Virus record (IMG/VR): IMGVR_UViG_3300038441_000378 | Coordinates: 1-26,016 of that record | Reading direction: 5' to 3' (one strand) | Origin: a virus | Length of the DNA: 26,016 bases | Part shown: piece by piece, positions 13,501 through 22,124 of the stretch | Layout: the number at the start of each line of letters is the position of its first letter | Position numbering within the stretch: position 1 is the first letter of the stretch | Program-made: the position numbers and the translations under genes | Notes under the pieces: generated by a model | The model's input: the letters and a program-made list of their open reading frames with translations, nothing else | Database searches by the model: none | What the model was told of the DNA's origin: nothing

Positions 13501-16500
13501 AGGTTGCCCAGGCCCTTGTAATCGTTGAACTGGGTGAATTCCTGCTCCAGGGAGAAGAAACCACCTTGGTTCAGGGTGTCCCAGCCTTTGGCACCCAGCA
13601 TCAGCAACGAAAGCATCGGGCCGTTGGTAAGACCGTCTACTTCACCCATCAGTTCGGTGTCGAAGGTAGTTGCGCCGTTGCGCACGGCGTTGTGCTGGTG
13701 TGCCAGCGCTACCAGTGCGTCAAGACCGTGGAAGTTGTTACCGGTGGCACGCACGCCGGCCAGGATCTTCTGTTCATTGGCCAGTGTGTCATTGGCTTCA
13801 CCACGCAGGATTTCAGCCAGCGCAGTTACAGCGTCTTGCACACCCGGGCGGTTGACCAGTTGGTCGTAGCCTTGCAGTACCAGATCAGTAGCCTTGGACT
13901 CGGTCTTCTCATCGAATGCCTCGATCACGCGCAGCTTGAAGTTGTCCAGCTGGGCTTTGTCGGTCATGTCGATGGTAGCGTTCCAGCCAGCCATCTTGAT
14001 CATGTGCCGGTGGACCTTGGAGGTCTGCGGGTTGATCACGTTGGCGGTCAGGCCTACACGCTGGGGCTTCCACACCGAGCGACCGAAGAACAGTTCTTGT
14101 TCCAGGCCATTAGTGCTTGGGTCGTTGACCATCTTGGTTACGAACACGCTGAAGTTGTCTACCTGCGCCTTCAGGCCATCATTCTTGGCCTCACGGGAAG
14201 CACGGTTCTCAACGTGGGTTGGCGTGTCGGTGCTATCGACAACACCAGCGATTTCGTAGAGGGCTTGCTGGGACAGGTTGCCCCACAGCTGGTACATGTC
14301 CTGACGGACTACATGTGCCTTTTTGCCTTCTTTTTCCAGGATCGAAGCCAGTACTTTAGGTACATCTTGGTTTGTCCGTTTGGCAGTCTGCTGCGTGAAC
14401 GGTACCGGGGTGTAGCTCGGCTCTACGCCGGACTCTTCGGTACCAAACAGCTTGGACAGCACAGACTGCGAGCCAGTAGAGGCCTCACGCACGAGTTGGA
14501 CAGGGCGTACAGCAACCCACTTACCGTCAACCTGCTCCGCCTTCACACGGATAAAGGTGTGTTGCAGTTTGGCATCAGGGGTGGCGCCGGTCTTCATCAG
14601 CGGTTGCAGCTGAGTGTCAGGCACCTGAATACGCTCGGCAATGCCGAGGGAAACCATGGCGTTGATAGCACGCTGGCCCAGGGAGCTTTCCAGACGAGCG
14701 ACTTCGCTCTCGGATGCTTGGGCATTGGCGCGCAGGCCCAGTGCTTGAACGATACGTTGCCCCAGTTGTGCGGCAATGAACGCTTCACGGGTACCAACCC
14801 GACCCAGCACGGCGTACTCAGTGTTGCTAATGTCCTCATCCAAATCGCGCATGAGGATGGCATTGATGGACTCGTCCGTATTGGTAACTTGTGTGGCCGA
14901 TTCGTTGGCCCAGGTGAACATGCTGTAAGAAGTAGCAGTCACGACGTTCTCGTCCAGAGAACCGTCGTCATTCACCAGATATTGCGCAAGGTCGACAAAA
15001 CGGAAGTCTTGGTTCTTGACCTTGAACTGTTCACGGATTTTCGAGTCCGCCCAAGTGTTGAACTTGAAGAAACGAGCCACCGCTGTTTTCTGCGGCTGGG
15101 ACAGCTCTTTGCGCTGGTCCAGGTACTCATATACCACAGATGGGTCGGTCTTAACCTTGGCAGCAAAGTCAGCGACTTTGACCAGGGGTTTTTGCGACGC
15201 ATCGGTATCTTTGCCCGGATTCTGTTCGAACAGCGCACCAACCAAGTTGAGCTGACGATAATTGTCCGCGGTCACTTCTTCTTGTGGCTTATTGCGGATA
15301 GCAGTCAGCTCACCGGTTTCGACTACCGGTTCTGCGACTGGCTCCACTACAGGGGCCACTTGTTCAACGTTGACTTGGCCCGACTGCGGCTGGGCTTCGA
15401 CAACAGGCGCTACCCCTGCTTGAGGTGCTTCTTGCACAACAGTAGGGGCCTGAACTACAGCTGCCGTGGCTTGGGCAGGCTTATAGCTCGGTGCAGCGTT
15501 TACCAGTGCAGTGAAAGCGTCTGCAACACGGGCCAGGTACTCGGCTTCAGAACTCACAGCGTCCCGGAGCTTGAAGGAGCGGCCGTCCACCACAATGCCA
15601 CCATCTACCTGTGCAGGTACTGGTGCCCACTGACCTTTCGCGTCCGGTGCCAAATAGACCGAATTACCGGTGCCTTTCACTTGCTCGTAAGCAGCGGTGA
15701 TTGCAGCGGCTTTGGACTGCCGGCTTGCGGCGAACTTGCTGATACCTTCGAGTTGCGAGCGGGCAGCAGCTTCGTTGCCTTGGGCCAGGGCCATGCGGAT
15801 AGCGTTACGGTACTGGGGTACCCCTTTGAACCCGTCACCACCGGTAGTGATGTCCGAGCGAACACCTTCAATGGTCTGCAGGTTATCAGCGGCTACTTGC
15901 GCTGCCTGGAAGGCCTTGAAGGCTGTACGTTGCTCAGGGCTCAGCGATTCCGACTCAGCCAGGGTCGAAGCCACCGCAGTGTCAACGGAGTTGGGGTTGA
16001 TCATGGTCAGGGTCAACAGGCGGTCAGCCTGATTGGTATCCCCGGCAGATGCTTGTTGAGCAATCGCAGCAACCTCATCAGCTTCCGGGCTGGCGGCTAC
16101 TTGGAACTGCTCGGCGGCAGCACGAACATCGACGAGCTTTTGACTTAGCTCGGCGTGGTATTCCTGCATACCTTGGATGGTTTCAGGAGTGAACTCGGCA
16201 GCACGTTCCAAGAAAGCGTCATAGCGTGCAATCTCTGCCTCATCGCCTTGATTGGCCACAAGGGCTTCACGACGGGCAGCTACGTCAGCTACTGCTTCTG
16301 GTTCGAACGTCTGGAGCATTACCTCCAGCTGAGACACTTCTTTCGCCAGGTCCTGCTGGATCTCATCAGACTTGGCCACGGCTTCCTGTACAGCCACTTC
16401 ATCGCCGCCTTTGATTGTCTCTTGCAGCGCTTGGACTGCACGGACAGGGTCATAGGTCGGGGATTCCATGTCAGACAGGGCAGTAACGTCGCCCGATTCG

Positions 16501-17720
16501 ACAGCAGTGGTAAACGCGGCTTCAGTGGCGACACGTTGTTCACTTGCCTCCATTTGGGCACGGCCAGTGTTGGCCAGTTCCATTGCCCCGTGGTAGGTAC
16601 CGCCGACCATCGCACCGATGGTAGCAGCCTCCACAATCTCTTCCAGAGAACGGTCTTCCAGGTGTGCCTGACCTTCAGCGAAGGTCTGGTACCCTTCAGT
16701 GATACCTTCCTTGGTCATAGCACCGGCCACGCCTTTAGCGGCCGAACCGACACCAGAAGTCTTGGCAGCCTTGGTGAACCCGCGGAGCATGGACATATCG
16801 CCCACTTGCTCGGCAAGAACAGCAGATGCTGCAAACAAGGCCATCTTGTTGCGGTCAGCGGCTGGTGGCAGTGCGCCTTTGTGCTCAGCTGCGTAGTCGG
16901 TGTAACCCTCGCGCAGTTCATTGAAGCCATAGCCGGCGTTGGTGGCTACACCAAGCGCAGGGTTGGCAGCAACAGCAGCCAGTTGCGGCAGGTTCTCTGC
17001 AGCGTACTCAGCTACGGCGCCAGGGTTGGTGACACCAGAAACCAAGGCATTACCAATGGTTTGGGCCACGCCTTTACCGGTTTGCAGCAGATCGCCAGAC
17101 TCATAGCCTTCGCGGATGTTTGCCACACCAGCGGCCGTGCTTTCGCGAATGTCATCGCTAAGTTCGTCACGGCGGTCGGTATTAACAATCGAAGAGAAGT
17201 CGAATGTGTCAGCGATGTTCTTCGAAACGTCGCGCAGGCCTTGCAGCCCTTGCATACGCTGGAAGTAAGTTTGCGGTACACCACCCTCTTCAGTGCCTGG
17301 TGCAATGGCATCCAACAGGGCGTCATCGCCTTCTTGAATGTCCTCACCGGTCATACGGCGGGTGTACGCAGAAATGACATCGTCAGGCACAGTGGCCTGG
17401 CCGATTTGGGTAATAGCGTCGATTGGAAGGGTAGCCAGGTTGCCGGCTACACGGGTCAAGCCAGAGAACAGCGAAGCGCCGTCGTTGACGACAGTACCCA
17501 GCGCTGAGTCAGCTTCGAGACCCAGTTTATCCACCAGTGCGTTTTCAACGTTGCGGGTGGCACGTTGGTTGGCCAGGTCCAGGTCCAAGACCTTCTGGCT
17601 ACCAATCATGTCCAGCCCAGCACGCGGAGTATAGTCTATAGGGTCGAAAGCCGGGGTAACCCCGGCCTCAACGTCCGCCTGACTGTTCAAAAAGCTAGTA
17701 AGGTCGAACTCATTAGCCAC
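7599..17720 (-). CDS. Virion RNA polymerase (N4 gp50-type giant polymerase)
   Basis: At 3373 aa it is close to the N4 enzyme (about 3500 aa), which is packaged, ejected and transcribes early genes. Residues ~1-740 are helical with Gly/Ala-rich hydrophobic stretches; a Pro/Val/Gln-rich linker spans ~743-803. The single-subunit polymerase follows: GR at 1213-1214 (ELFFGR), motif A Asp1362 (VDGLTNGP), motif B R1451-x3-K1455-x7-F1463-G and motif C His1738-Asp1739 (NVHDALG). K1455 to D1739 is 284 residues, close to N4. F1463 replaces the usual Tyr. C-terminal to it, HELVH (2079-2083) with Glu2137 suggests a zinc metallopeptidase-like domain. The start is GTG at 17718-17720, with GGAGG 9 bases upstream, directly abutting the stop of the preceding gene. 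It is the promoter-distal gene of the leftward late cluster. Confidence 0.93.
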   Translation of the reverse strand: MANEFDLTSFLNSQADVEAGVTPAFDPIDYTPRAGLDMIGSQKVLDLDLANQRATRNVENALVDKLGLEADSALGTVVNDGASLFSGLTRVAGNLATLPIDAITQIGQATVPDDVISAYTRRMTGEDIQEGDDALLDAIAPGTEEGGVPQTYFQRMQGLQGLRDVSKNIADTFDFSSIVNTDRRDELSDDIRESTAAGVANIREGYESGDLLQTGKGVAQTIGNALVSGVTNPGAVAEYAAENLPQLAAVAANPALGVATNAGYGFNELREGYTDYAAEHKGALPPAADRNKMALFAASAVLAEQVGDMSMLRGFTKAAKTSGVGSAAKGVAGAMTKEGITEGYQTFAEGQAHLEDRSLEEIVEAATIGAMVGGTYHGAMELANTGRAQMEASEQRVATEAAFTTAVESGDVTALSDMESPTYDPVRAVQALQETIKGGDEVAVQEAVAKSDEIQQDLAKEVSQLEVMLQTFEPEAVADVAARREALVANQGDEAEIARYDAFLERAAEFTPETIQGMQEYHAELSQKLVDVRAAAEQFQVAASPEADEVAAIAQQASAGDTNQADRLLTLTMINPNSVDTAVASTLAESESLSPEQRTAFKAFQAAQVAADNLQTIEGVRSDITTGGDGFKGVPQYRNAIRMALAQGNEAAARSQLEGISKFAASRQSKAAAITAAYEQVKGTGNSVYLAPDAKGQWAPVPAQVDGGIVVDGRSFKLRDAVSSEAEYLARVADAFTALVNAAPSYKPAQATAAVVQAPTVVQEAPQAGVAPVVEAQPQSGQVNVEQVAPVVEPVAEPVVETGELTAIRNKPQEEVTADNYRQLNLVGALFEQNPGKDTDASQKPLVKVADFAAKVKTDPSVVYEYLDQRKELSQPQKTAVARFFKFNTWADSKIREQFKVKNQDFRFVDLAQYLVNDDGSLDENVVTATSYSMFTWANESATQVTNTDESINAILMRDLDEDISNTEYAVLGRVGTREAFIAAQLGQRIVQALGLRANAQASESEVARLESSLGQRAINAMVSLGIAERIQVPDTQLQPLMKTGATPDAKLQHTFIRVKAEQVDGKWVAVRPVQLVREASTGSQSVLSKLFGTEESGVEPSYTPVPFTQQTAKRTNQDVPKVLASILEKEGKKAHVVRQDMYQLWGNLSQQALYEIAGVVDSTDTPTHVENRASREAKNDGLKAQVDNFSVFVTKMVNDPSTNGLEQELFFGRSVWKPQRVGLTANVINPQTSKVHRHMIKMAGWNATIDMTDKAQLDNFKLRVIEAFDEKTESKATDLVLQGYDQLVNRPGVQDAVTALAEILRGEANDTLANEQKILAGVRATGNNFHGLDALVALAHQHNAVRNGATTFDTELMGEVDGLTNGPMLSLLMLGAKGWDTLNQGGFFSLEQEFTQFNDYKGLGNLDLYEGTIAETLKRLGSSQVQLMDALQLITGKLQNDDGRVTSKGRKIIKQPLTAMMFGSNTKTAVQGMADGFIETIYSSMEDYAGNRDEAGMKQLLGAVNTLMRNKAPKLNVNLGYDLALNTKLTEQQKRAIKDTFYDLIGKPTEDALGDTYATFLARRDTINQTAQLAWSLYDAAERAVTAYVMDNSPDVPRRKQDGEMRPLRALTKAQQAEVKRILGDMEPVLQTALSKASNQPSAGMHMSKSVRSLDSSQPYQSDITFGVPVPTFDLSGKPVQVRLRNGEYQFPGSTKNSGLRRQNVDPGVMPFITSIHSSDSMIASSVYGKMEALNVHDALGVDLNDVATVGQNLNQATYQTMLDYSAPTAMAEMLDHVLLGMGRLMADPELAARIQPLLAEVMAQRGDKKRGNFTEQLLSIRHVAEQADTDKLNYLASMRAVGQYATEGGSYIVTDADRAAARDALAKVGSTLSEDAVLIAESLDEAAKAAPADLQPSTFKQLSSQSVTTLQPATSLNALDKAKVENPAVRAALEQNKTLHEALGTVPAAEAADIIEAVNNVTATANVWGELGRPVVDSDQNLVDLLAGTEMTAGQLAQAVGEYAQDPFTKKVLAMASRSLRNMPVVYVTPTTPVDGVLGAGVDKSRGWYAQQGNREAIYVKSPDFVESGITTEMLTHELVHAALAQLVEQHTGTNTQVGREVARLEELRTKAAEFIGNNGPLSAKYANATGNVHELLAWGLTNQDFQREVLAAITLPARAKGMLSGLRDFIQSLTAMLFGGRVNEASAMGQLVASGAYLFKAAAETKTTRDNLTLRYEDAVNHVNAMTAAQVFDGLAALSKRQSPAAHQEFMRSIMADLVEPLYGPYGAFKADAAANKASTPMDVYLKALDTGKRPFGSQALTHEFVLNAQEAYVLESVEASVLHAMENPATLFVRDALGKLYAQARAELKPRNFHNGDWNTATDAEQKLAEAKYEFLFKARQNAGGKNEYLARFAALGLASNEVNNVLNFATPDATVPLKTLSWGGAIMELFRRAMTVLASLHTKVRAGDMANTALATLLDQLVDIEAKRKDRLAKQKVNGLDSVEIALGAVGTRARETIDALGQSNFFRQSSSPLVKFVGVAASTLAADRVTQVLDHMTKVRDAALKSKHGTIMGIVSEMRGSHDGNIVATALFKEAKKNEQERKHHIEYTVAQVNEAFADGGANLEPQHRAALTRVFLRTNAAAIADVLGTAGLKELMEDPAKMAAHRRDLEAQVIAAEPEALYMISQTKDLAHHKVVGGSTSSKLMLNTLNIANLTGTAKVGQAQQAAVVKPLLDQLLAVYALEYTGTADKKLAMEVFRTESNRGAQNGVDFILKLHSGLQKKSGELLFKGQETMQASAYVPEITDTNIEVMLVDKADLGKYERAGYVLGTNLQHDPASGVRDNRVLVTRRGSGQAGLLTGAMSYTGMGRKGSSPSTEALNVLQGTQVTSAAHKAQINAAKAAVEHELFARSLAYDPRKAKRGNMVPVLAPNGQIADWRYMMSETSRDALLDRDNSVEQVLGVLSGQIVDKVSSAAQNADVVRSLRDQYDADFKNRPASYLVVGKDSTDPELRELYTLLPESTKREIKRVWKDDNMRIPADQLNLIMGYRKYSLTQPFTALPGDRNFAEKLFVQVAEHFLGDKAALRIGKAEDVMQELVKETKDILVVKNIVTLVGNMISNLTLLAWEGVPVRKAIAAHAIGLKAAVDYRRDNKRLLQLQQAVEIGYADSSVAEGEIVELRDRLARNPLKPLIDAGLMPTIVEDVEADDSQYSYKSRLQTKVQKYTNKVPAWMREVGKQVYMTHDTGIYKFLSQATQLSDLVARYAMYEHTMTRARDPLSQADALKQAEESFVNYDLPSHRNIQFLNDMGLVMFTKYYMRIQKTIMRLVREKPARGLALVAANHAWSGLDSITDSYWMNKLGNNPLQDGALGYFGALDELPAFSLLK

Positions 17721-19310
17721 TTACTTATTCCTCCGCAAAGCCGCGTCAATCCAATCGTTGGGCGATACTACAACACCGGATTCCTTTTTGTAAGCATCCA
17801 GTACTGATTTCTCGCGTTTAATCTTCTCAACGCCTAGTTTTGCCATATCGTTTTGATAGGTTGCGCGTCCAGTCTGCGCTTCTACAGCCTGACGCTGCAA
17901 ACCAGGGTTTTCCTTGAAGATACGCTCTACAGCCTTGCGTACATCAGGCCCTTCGGCCGCAATCTTGTTAGCGCCAACATCACGTGCCGCCATCTCGATT
18001 ACAGACGGTGGTACCACGATGTTGGTCTCTTTACCGTCCAGTTTGACGGTAATACCCTCGGTAGCCAACTTGGTAGCCGCCCGGTTGAAGGACTGCAGGT
18101 TAACGTCAGTGCTCAGCCACTGATCGTTGTTTTCCTTCTGGAACTGCGCACCCAACTTGTTCACTTCAGCAATGGCGTCATTAGACGGTGCCATGAACGG
18201 GTTGTTCTGCGCCTTACGGTTGTATTCCTCAGTCAACCGGGTTTGTGTGTCGGTAATCTCGCGGGTAGCGTTTGCAGCCGCATTCTGTGCGCGGGCCTGG
18301 TCTTCAGGCGCCAAACCAGACAGAGACTGTAGGTTGTCGTACTGCAACAGGGCATTCTTCTTGCCTTCGCCAGATACACCAGCTTCGTCCAGTTGAGACA
18401 GTAAACGCTGGCGTGCCTTGGTAGCAGTCTGCCCGCCAAGGCCGGCATCGGACATTTCCTTGGTCACCTTGCTCCGCAGTTCAGGGGACATGACTTCCAA
18501 GTTGAGCGTGCCGTCGGCTTGCAGGCCCACACCGTTGTCTTCAGCGATCTGTGCCAGCACAGACTGTTGGGCCTGGGCGTTGTTACGCTGCTCACCGAAT
18601 ATCTGGTTGGCCAGGTCATCGCCGATACGCGCTTCGTTGACCTTACGCACAGCTTCACCGTGCATGGTTTTGGCGTAGGCCAGGTTCTCGCGCCCAGTCT
18701 CCATGGACAGTGCGTGGGATGCCGCCGAACGAGCTTCAGCACGATTGGCCCGGCCTTCAGCGTTGGCGCGGTACTGACGTTGCTGGTTTTGGTCCAGGGT
18801 GCCGTACAGTTCTTTACGCAGGGCGCCCTCATCCAAGAACTGGTTTTCAGCCAGTGCGCGCTCCACACCAGCACGGTCGTTGGCCGCAGCCAAACCATAC
18901 AGGCTGTCTACGGCACTACGTTCGTTACGACCCTGTACAAAGTCGTCGTACTGACCTTGTTGCACCGCAGCCTTCTGGCCAGCGGCCAGGCGGTCTTGAA
19001 TCGCGTTGCGGGTAGCATTGCGGTCAATGGCGGTACCGAAACCAGTACGAATAGCTTCCAGCGCCTGTTGGCCCTCGGGCGTTGCCAAGGTAGCCAGGTC
19101 GGCGGCTGCTACTCGATCCAGGTAATCATTGGTGTTGTTGGCGGCGGTAGCCAACTGGTTCTGTTGGTTCTGCTTCACGTTGGCGCGAACCAGATCTTGC
19201 AGGGCATTCATACCCTGCTGCGTCTGCTGCTGCGCCTGAGCAATGAGGCCAGAGGCCCCACTGCCCGATACCGTGTTACCAACGTTCCGCCAAGTAATTG
19301 GGCTGGCCAT
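17721..19310 (-). CDS. Internal virion/structural protein (ejection protein-like)
   Basis: This 529-aa, Ala/Gln/Asn-rich, largely helical protein begins MASPITWRNV, an opening shared by many podovirus structural proteins. It lies directly upstream of the giant virion polymerase, the place of N4 gp51. Its stop codon touches the polymerase GTG, so the two are translationally coupled. Its own ATG overlaps the stop of the preceding gene (TAATG) and has little Shine-Dalgarno of its own. Long heptad-like stretches (about residues 150-230 and 300-350) suggest coiled coils. The likely role is an internal core or ejection partner of the polymerase; this is inferred from order and composition. Confidence 0.65.
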   Translation of the reverse strand: MASPITWRNVGNTVSGSGASGLIAQAQQQTQQGMNALQDLVRANVKQNQQNQLATAANNTNDYLDRVAAADLATLATPEGQQALEAIRTGFGTAIDRNATRNAIQDRLAAGQKAAVQQGQYDDFVQGRNERSAVDSLYGLAAANDRAGVERALAENQFLDEGALRKELYGTLDQNQQRQYRANAEGRANRAEARSAASHALSMETGRENLAYAKTMHGEAVRKVNEARIGDDLANQIFGEQRNNAQAQQSVLAQIAEDNGVGLQADGTLNLEVMSPELRSKVTKEMSDAGLGGQTATKARQRLLSQLDEAGVSGEGKKNALLQYDNLQSLSGLAPEDQARAQNAAANATREITDTQTRLTEEYNRKAQNNPFMAPSNDAIAEVNKLGAQFQKENNDQWLSTDVNLQSFNRAATKLATEGITVKLDGKETNIVVPPSVIEMAARDVGANKIAAEGPDVRKAVERIFKENPGLQRQAVEAQTGRATYQNDMAKLGVEKIKREKSVLDAYKKESGVVVSPNDWIDAALRRNK

Positions 19311-19801
19311 TAGCGAATCCGGTTCTTTTCCAGGTAGGTATCCACGCTTTCATAAGCGTTGGGGTTAGACGCCACGCGCGCACGCTGGCGATCTTCCAGT
19401 TCGGTGTTAATGCTTTGACGCTGTGCACCGAAGTTCAGGTCAAACTGGCGACGGGACTCTTTCAGCTGGTCCTGGGCCAGCCCCATCGCTTGACGGCCTT
19501 GCAGTGCACCGAAAATCGACTGACCAATGCCCAATGCCGCAGGCGCCCAACCCATGGTAGTTACACCGTCCTTGGTTTTGCCAAAGGCGCTGTCCATGTT
19601 GAAGATGTTGCGGAAAGCGTCCATGAAGCTGCCACCAGCACCGGCAGCCTCGGAAGCAGCCGAGCCCAGGCCAGAGCCCGTCAACAGGGCATTGGTGTTC
19701 AGTTGGGTGGCGCCCGGTGCGTTGAACGCAGCGCCACCGAAGTTCAGCGACTGCGCCAGGTCGGCAGCGCTCAAAGGATTGTCAGAATATGGCCAGGCCA
19801 T
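19310..19801 (-). CDS. Small virion protein of the internal-virion/ejection type
   Basis: The chosen product is 163 aa, starting MAWPYSDNPL at 19801, because AGGAG lies 7 bases upstream; a longer ORF starting at 19879 would run 98 bases into the preceding gene. The N-terminal ~75 residues are Gly/Ala/Asn-rich. Then comes G-W-A-P-A-A-L-G-I-G-Q-S-I-F-G-A-L-Q-G, a helix with L-K-E-S-R-R-Q-F-D-L-N-F, and a terminal N-T-E-L-E-D-R-Q-R-A-R followed by S-V-D-T-Y-L-E-K-N. This sequence pattern recurs in small podovirus virion proteins encoded before the large ejection proteins. The position corresponds to N4 gp52. It overlaps the upstream gene by 20 bases and the next by one. Confidence 0.65.
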   Translation of the reverse strand: MAWPYSDNPLSAADLAQSLNFGGAAFNAPGATQLNTNALLTGSGLGSAASEAAGAGGSFMDAFRNIFNMDSAFGKTKDGVTTMGWAPAALGIGQSIFGALQGRQAMGLAQDQLKESRRQFDLNFGAQRQSINTELEDRQRARVASNPNAYESVDTYLEKNRIR

Positions 19802-22070
19802 TGTCTCGCTCCTGTAAAGAGAGTGTGTCATTGATACGAGGCAGTGTGAGCGCCGTATCGTGGTAGTACTGAGTCGCAAGGAACCCAGTTGCGCCGATGT
19901 TACCCGAATGAACAGTACGGGTGTACAAGTCGTTCGGGGTTTCGCCCAATATGATCATAGGCTGCTTGTTGATGAAGTCATCGGGTATCAGGCCAGCCAT
20001 GTTGGAGTTTAGGCCCAACAAGTCCTTCTGCTCGGCCAGGCTGTCGTACAGTCCGGCCGACATTTGTTGGAACTGGGTCAGCTCATCAATAACACCGGTG
20101 AACATAGCCTGCATGGTTTCAGCCGAGGTGTCCGCCAGGTTGGTGGCAACACTGATTAGTGTCTCGCCCCAGTTAGCGTTAGCGGCAATACCGTAGGCGC
20201 CAGCCGCCACAGCAAGCACGGCGGCTACCATACCAAGCTCAGGACCTACAATTTTTACGAACAGCTGCACACCAACTTTGATAACCAAACCAGTGACGAT
20301 GATCGTCAGCACTGTCAGTGCCAAAGCACCCACACCCAGCGCCGCAGCTGCCACAATGGATTGCCAGGCCGCCCCCAAGGACACAATAGTGATCACCACT
20401 GCCACGATCATCATTAGAACCCTGAACGCACCAGAGGCGTACCACGGCTGCTTAATCTTGACTACCGTGTTGACCATCAGCTTGAGGGAGCGACACAGCA
20501 GGTCTTCACGCTTGTCCAAGCCAATGGTTTCCACAATGGCGCGGTCAGCGGGGATAAGCATAGTGTCGTCGCCAGGACCTGCGGCAAAACCTTTCTTGGT
20601 GTGAACTTCATAGTTCATGCGCAGGTTGTACACCGCAATTTCGTCATACACCGACTCATTGACCTGGTGCTGGTACACATAGGCTTTCTGCGTGGGTACG
20701 TTGGTGCCAGTGCCCACACCGTTAGGGCCCTGGGTAGCAAACGTCTGCGCGTTCTGCGGCACATCCTTGAGTGCGCCTTTGTACTGGTTTACACCAGTTA
20801 CCACGCCGGTGCGTCGCACCTTCACTATTCCCGAGAATTGGTAGCTGATGGCGAACTGTTTGTCCTTGATGCGCTGGAACTGAGATGGACTGGAGGTAAA
20901 GGCGTTCATCTTTCCGTACAAGTCCGGTACCAAGCCTGGCTGCGGTTTTGCGTTAGCGTGCAGTCGGTCGAAGTGCTTGAATAGGTATTCCAACTCACTT
21001 TGCTCTTCGCCGCCTGGATTTACCCCAAAGCACATCATGACCTGGCTTACGTCGTCCTTCTCTACGTCCTTAACTACAGCGTCGTTCATAGTGTCGTAGT
21101 CAACACCGATGTAGTGACACCAACGCACCATTGCCTGGTATTCGTCGTTAGTTAAGGCAGACTGGGCCGTCTGGCGCCCAATTCGGTAGTAAACCCATGG
21201 ATAGTACGTGCCAATGCCCAAGTCAGTGGCCTGGAACACAATGTCCACCAATGGGTACGTGCCAGCCCCGTGCATATAGGTGAAGAAGCCTACTTTGCCT
21301 GTGGAGTCTTTATAGCGTGCCATATGGTAGTCAGCGTCATCCGAATACCCGGCCATGGTAACTGTCACACCGCGGCGCACGAAAACGCCCGGGGAGTCTT
21401 CATACTCGTAGGTGATTGTAACGTAGTCCTCAGTTGCAACACTGGACACTTCATAGTCAGGTTGCTCAGCGTAAGAGCCGACGTAGGGCAAGCTATTGAA
21501 CGGCGCCGAAGGCAAGTAACCCGATTTGGGTGATGGGCCCAGTTGATCCAGGCAACCCAGGTCACTGGTTTCCACCATCCAGTCATAGTGCACTTTACGC
21601 ACCGTGACGACCATATTTACCAGGTAGCACTTCTTGTTGGCCGTCTGCTGTGTGAGCTTGACCAGCTCGTTGGTTGCAGGGTTGTATAGCAGTGCTGTGA
21701 AGCAGTGCTGCCACCCAAAGTGCATAGCATTGAGCGGAGCCATGCGGTAGTACTCCAGTGTGACAGTCCTGCCAATATTGGCTTGGATTGCCTGCTTTAC
21801 CACCGACTCTGCGTCTATGTACGACTTGATATCCGACTTAGGGATGCCAAGTGGATAGTTACCTGGTTTGGCTGCCCAGGTGTAGCCACAGCTTGCACGC
21901 ACACCAATGGAGTTACTCAGTTCCTCCATGATCTGCCCTTGTACGTCAGTGCCGCCCATGATGGCCTTGGTAATTCCATTACGTGCGCTGTCTGGGATGG
22001 CACCATCCTCAAACACGTCAGCTACGGTCACGTTGACCTTGTAGCTGGTTTTACTGCTGAAAAGACCCAT
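19782..22070 (-). CDS. Virion structural protein with internal membrane segments
   Basis: This 762-aa protein has a soluble N-terminal part rich in Tyr, Val and Thr (residues ~1-540), a strongly hydrophobic block (about 545-630: three helices with V-V-I-T-I-V-S-L-G-A-A, L-A-L-T-V-L-T-I-I-V-T and A-V-L-A-V-A-A-G-A-Y-G), and a helical C-terminus. No enzyme motif is seen. The position between the coiled-coil protein and the small internal virion protein matches N4 gp53. Membrane segments in a virion protein suggest insertion into the host membrane during DNA ejection; this is inference. The ATG at 22070 has AGGGGA 6 bases upstream. A terminator hairpin stands just before it. Confidence 0.65.
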   Translation of the reverse strand: MGLFSSKTSYKVNVTVADVFEDGAIPDSARNGITKAIMGGTDVQGQIMEELSNSIGVRASCGYTWAAKPGNYPLGIPKSDIKSYIDAESVVKQAIQANIGRTVTLEYYRMAPLNAMHFGWQHCFTALLYNPATNELVKLTQQTANKKCYLVNMVVTVRKVHYDWMVETSDLGCLDQLGPSPKSGYLPSAPFNSLPYVGSYAEQPDYEVSSVATEDYVTITYEYEDSPGVFVRRGVTVTMAGYSDDADYHMARYKDSTGKVGFFTYMHGAGTYPLVDIVFQATDLGIGTYYPWVYYRIGRQTAQSALTNDEYQAMVRWCHYIGVDYDTMNDAVVKDVEKDDVSQVMMCFGVNPGGEEQSELEYLFKHFDRLHANAKPQPGLVPDLYGKMNAFTSSPSQFQRIKDKQFAISYQFSGIVKVRRTGVVTGVNQYKGALKDVPQNAQTFATQGPNGVGTGTNVPTQKAYVYQHQVNESVYDEIAVYNLRMNYEVHTKKGFAAGPGDDTMLIPADRAIVETIGLDKREDLLCRSLKLMVNTVVKIKQPWYASGAFRVLMMIVAVVITIVSLGAAWQSIVAAAALGVGALALTVLTIIVTGLVIKVGVQLFVKIVGPELGMVAAVLAVAAGAYGIAANANWGETLISVATNLADTSAETMQAMFTGVIDELTQFQQMSAGLYDSLAEQKDLLGLNSNMAGLIPDDFINKQPMIILGETPNDLYTRTVHSGNIGATGFLATQYYHDTALTLPRINDTLSLQERDNGLAIF

Positions 22071-22091
22071 GTAGTTCCCCTAAATGAGAAA

Positions 22092-22107
22092 GGGGCCATA
22101 AGGCCCC
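22092..22107 (-). terminator. Hairpin terminator between the coiled-coil and 762-aa genes
   Basis: On the minus strand GGGGCC-TTAT-GGCCCC forms a perfect 6-bp stem followed by TTTCTC. It lies in the 54-base gap downstream of the coiled-coil gene and just upstream of the 762-aa gene, so it would reduce read-through within the late cluster. Confidence 0.65.
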
Positions 22108-22124
22108 CTTCTTGCTGCTTGCTG

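Noticed and set aside
12387-16148. A 1253-codon rightward open frame opposite the polymerase gene, and others at 7569-8288, 8289-9563 and 16155-17507
   Set aside because: They are antisense to a gene with confirmed polymerase motifs, lack ribosome sites and family motifs, and have the His/Gln/Val-rich, low-complexity composition of the reverse of GC-biased codons.
19802-19879. Upstream start giving a 189-residue form of the 163-residue virion protein
   Set aside because: It would overlap the preceding gene by 98 bases, and the extra residues are Arg/Ser/Thr-rich and unlike a virion N-terminus; the ATG at 19801 has a good AGGAG.
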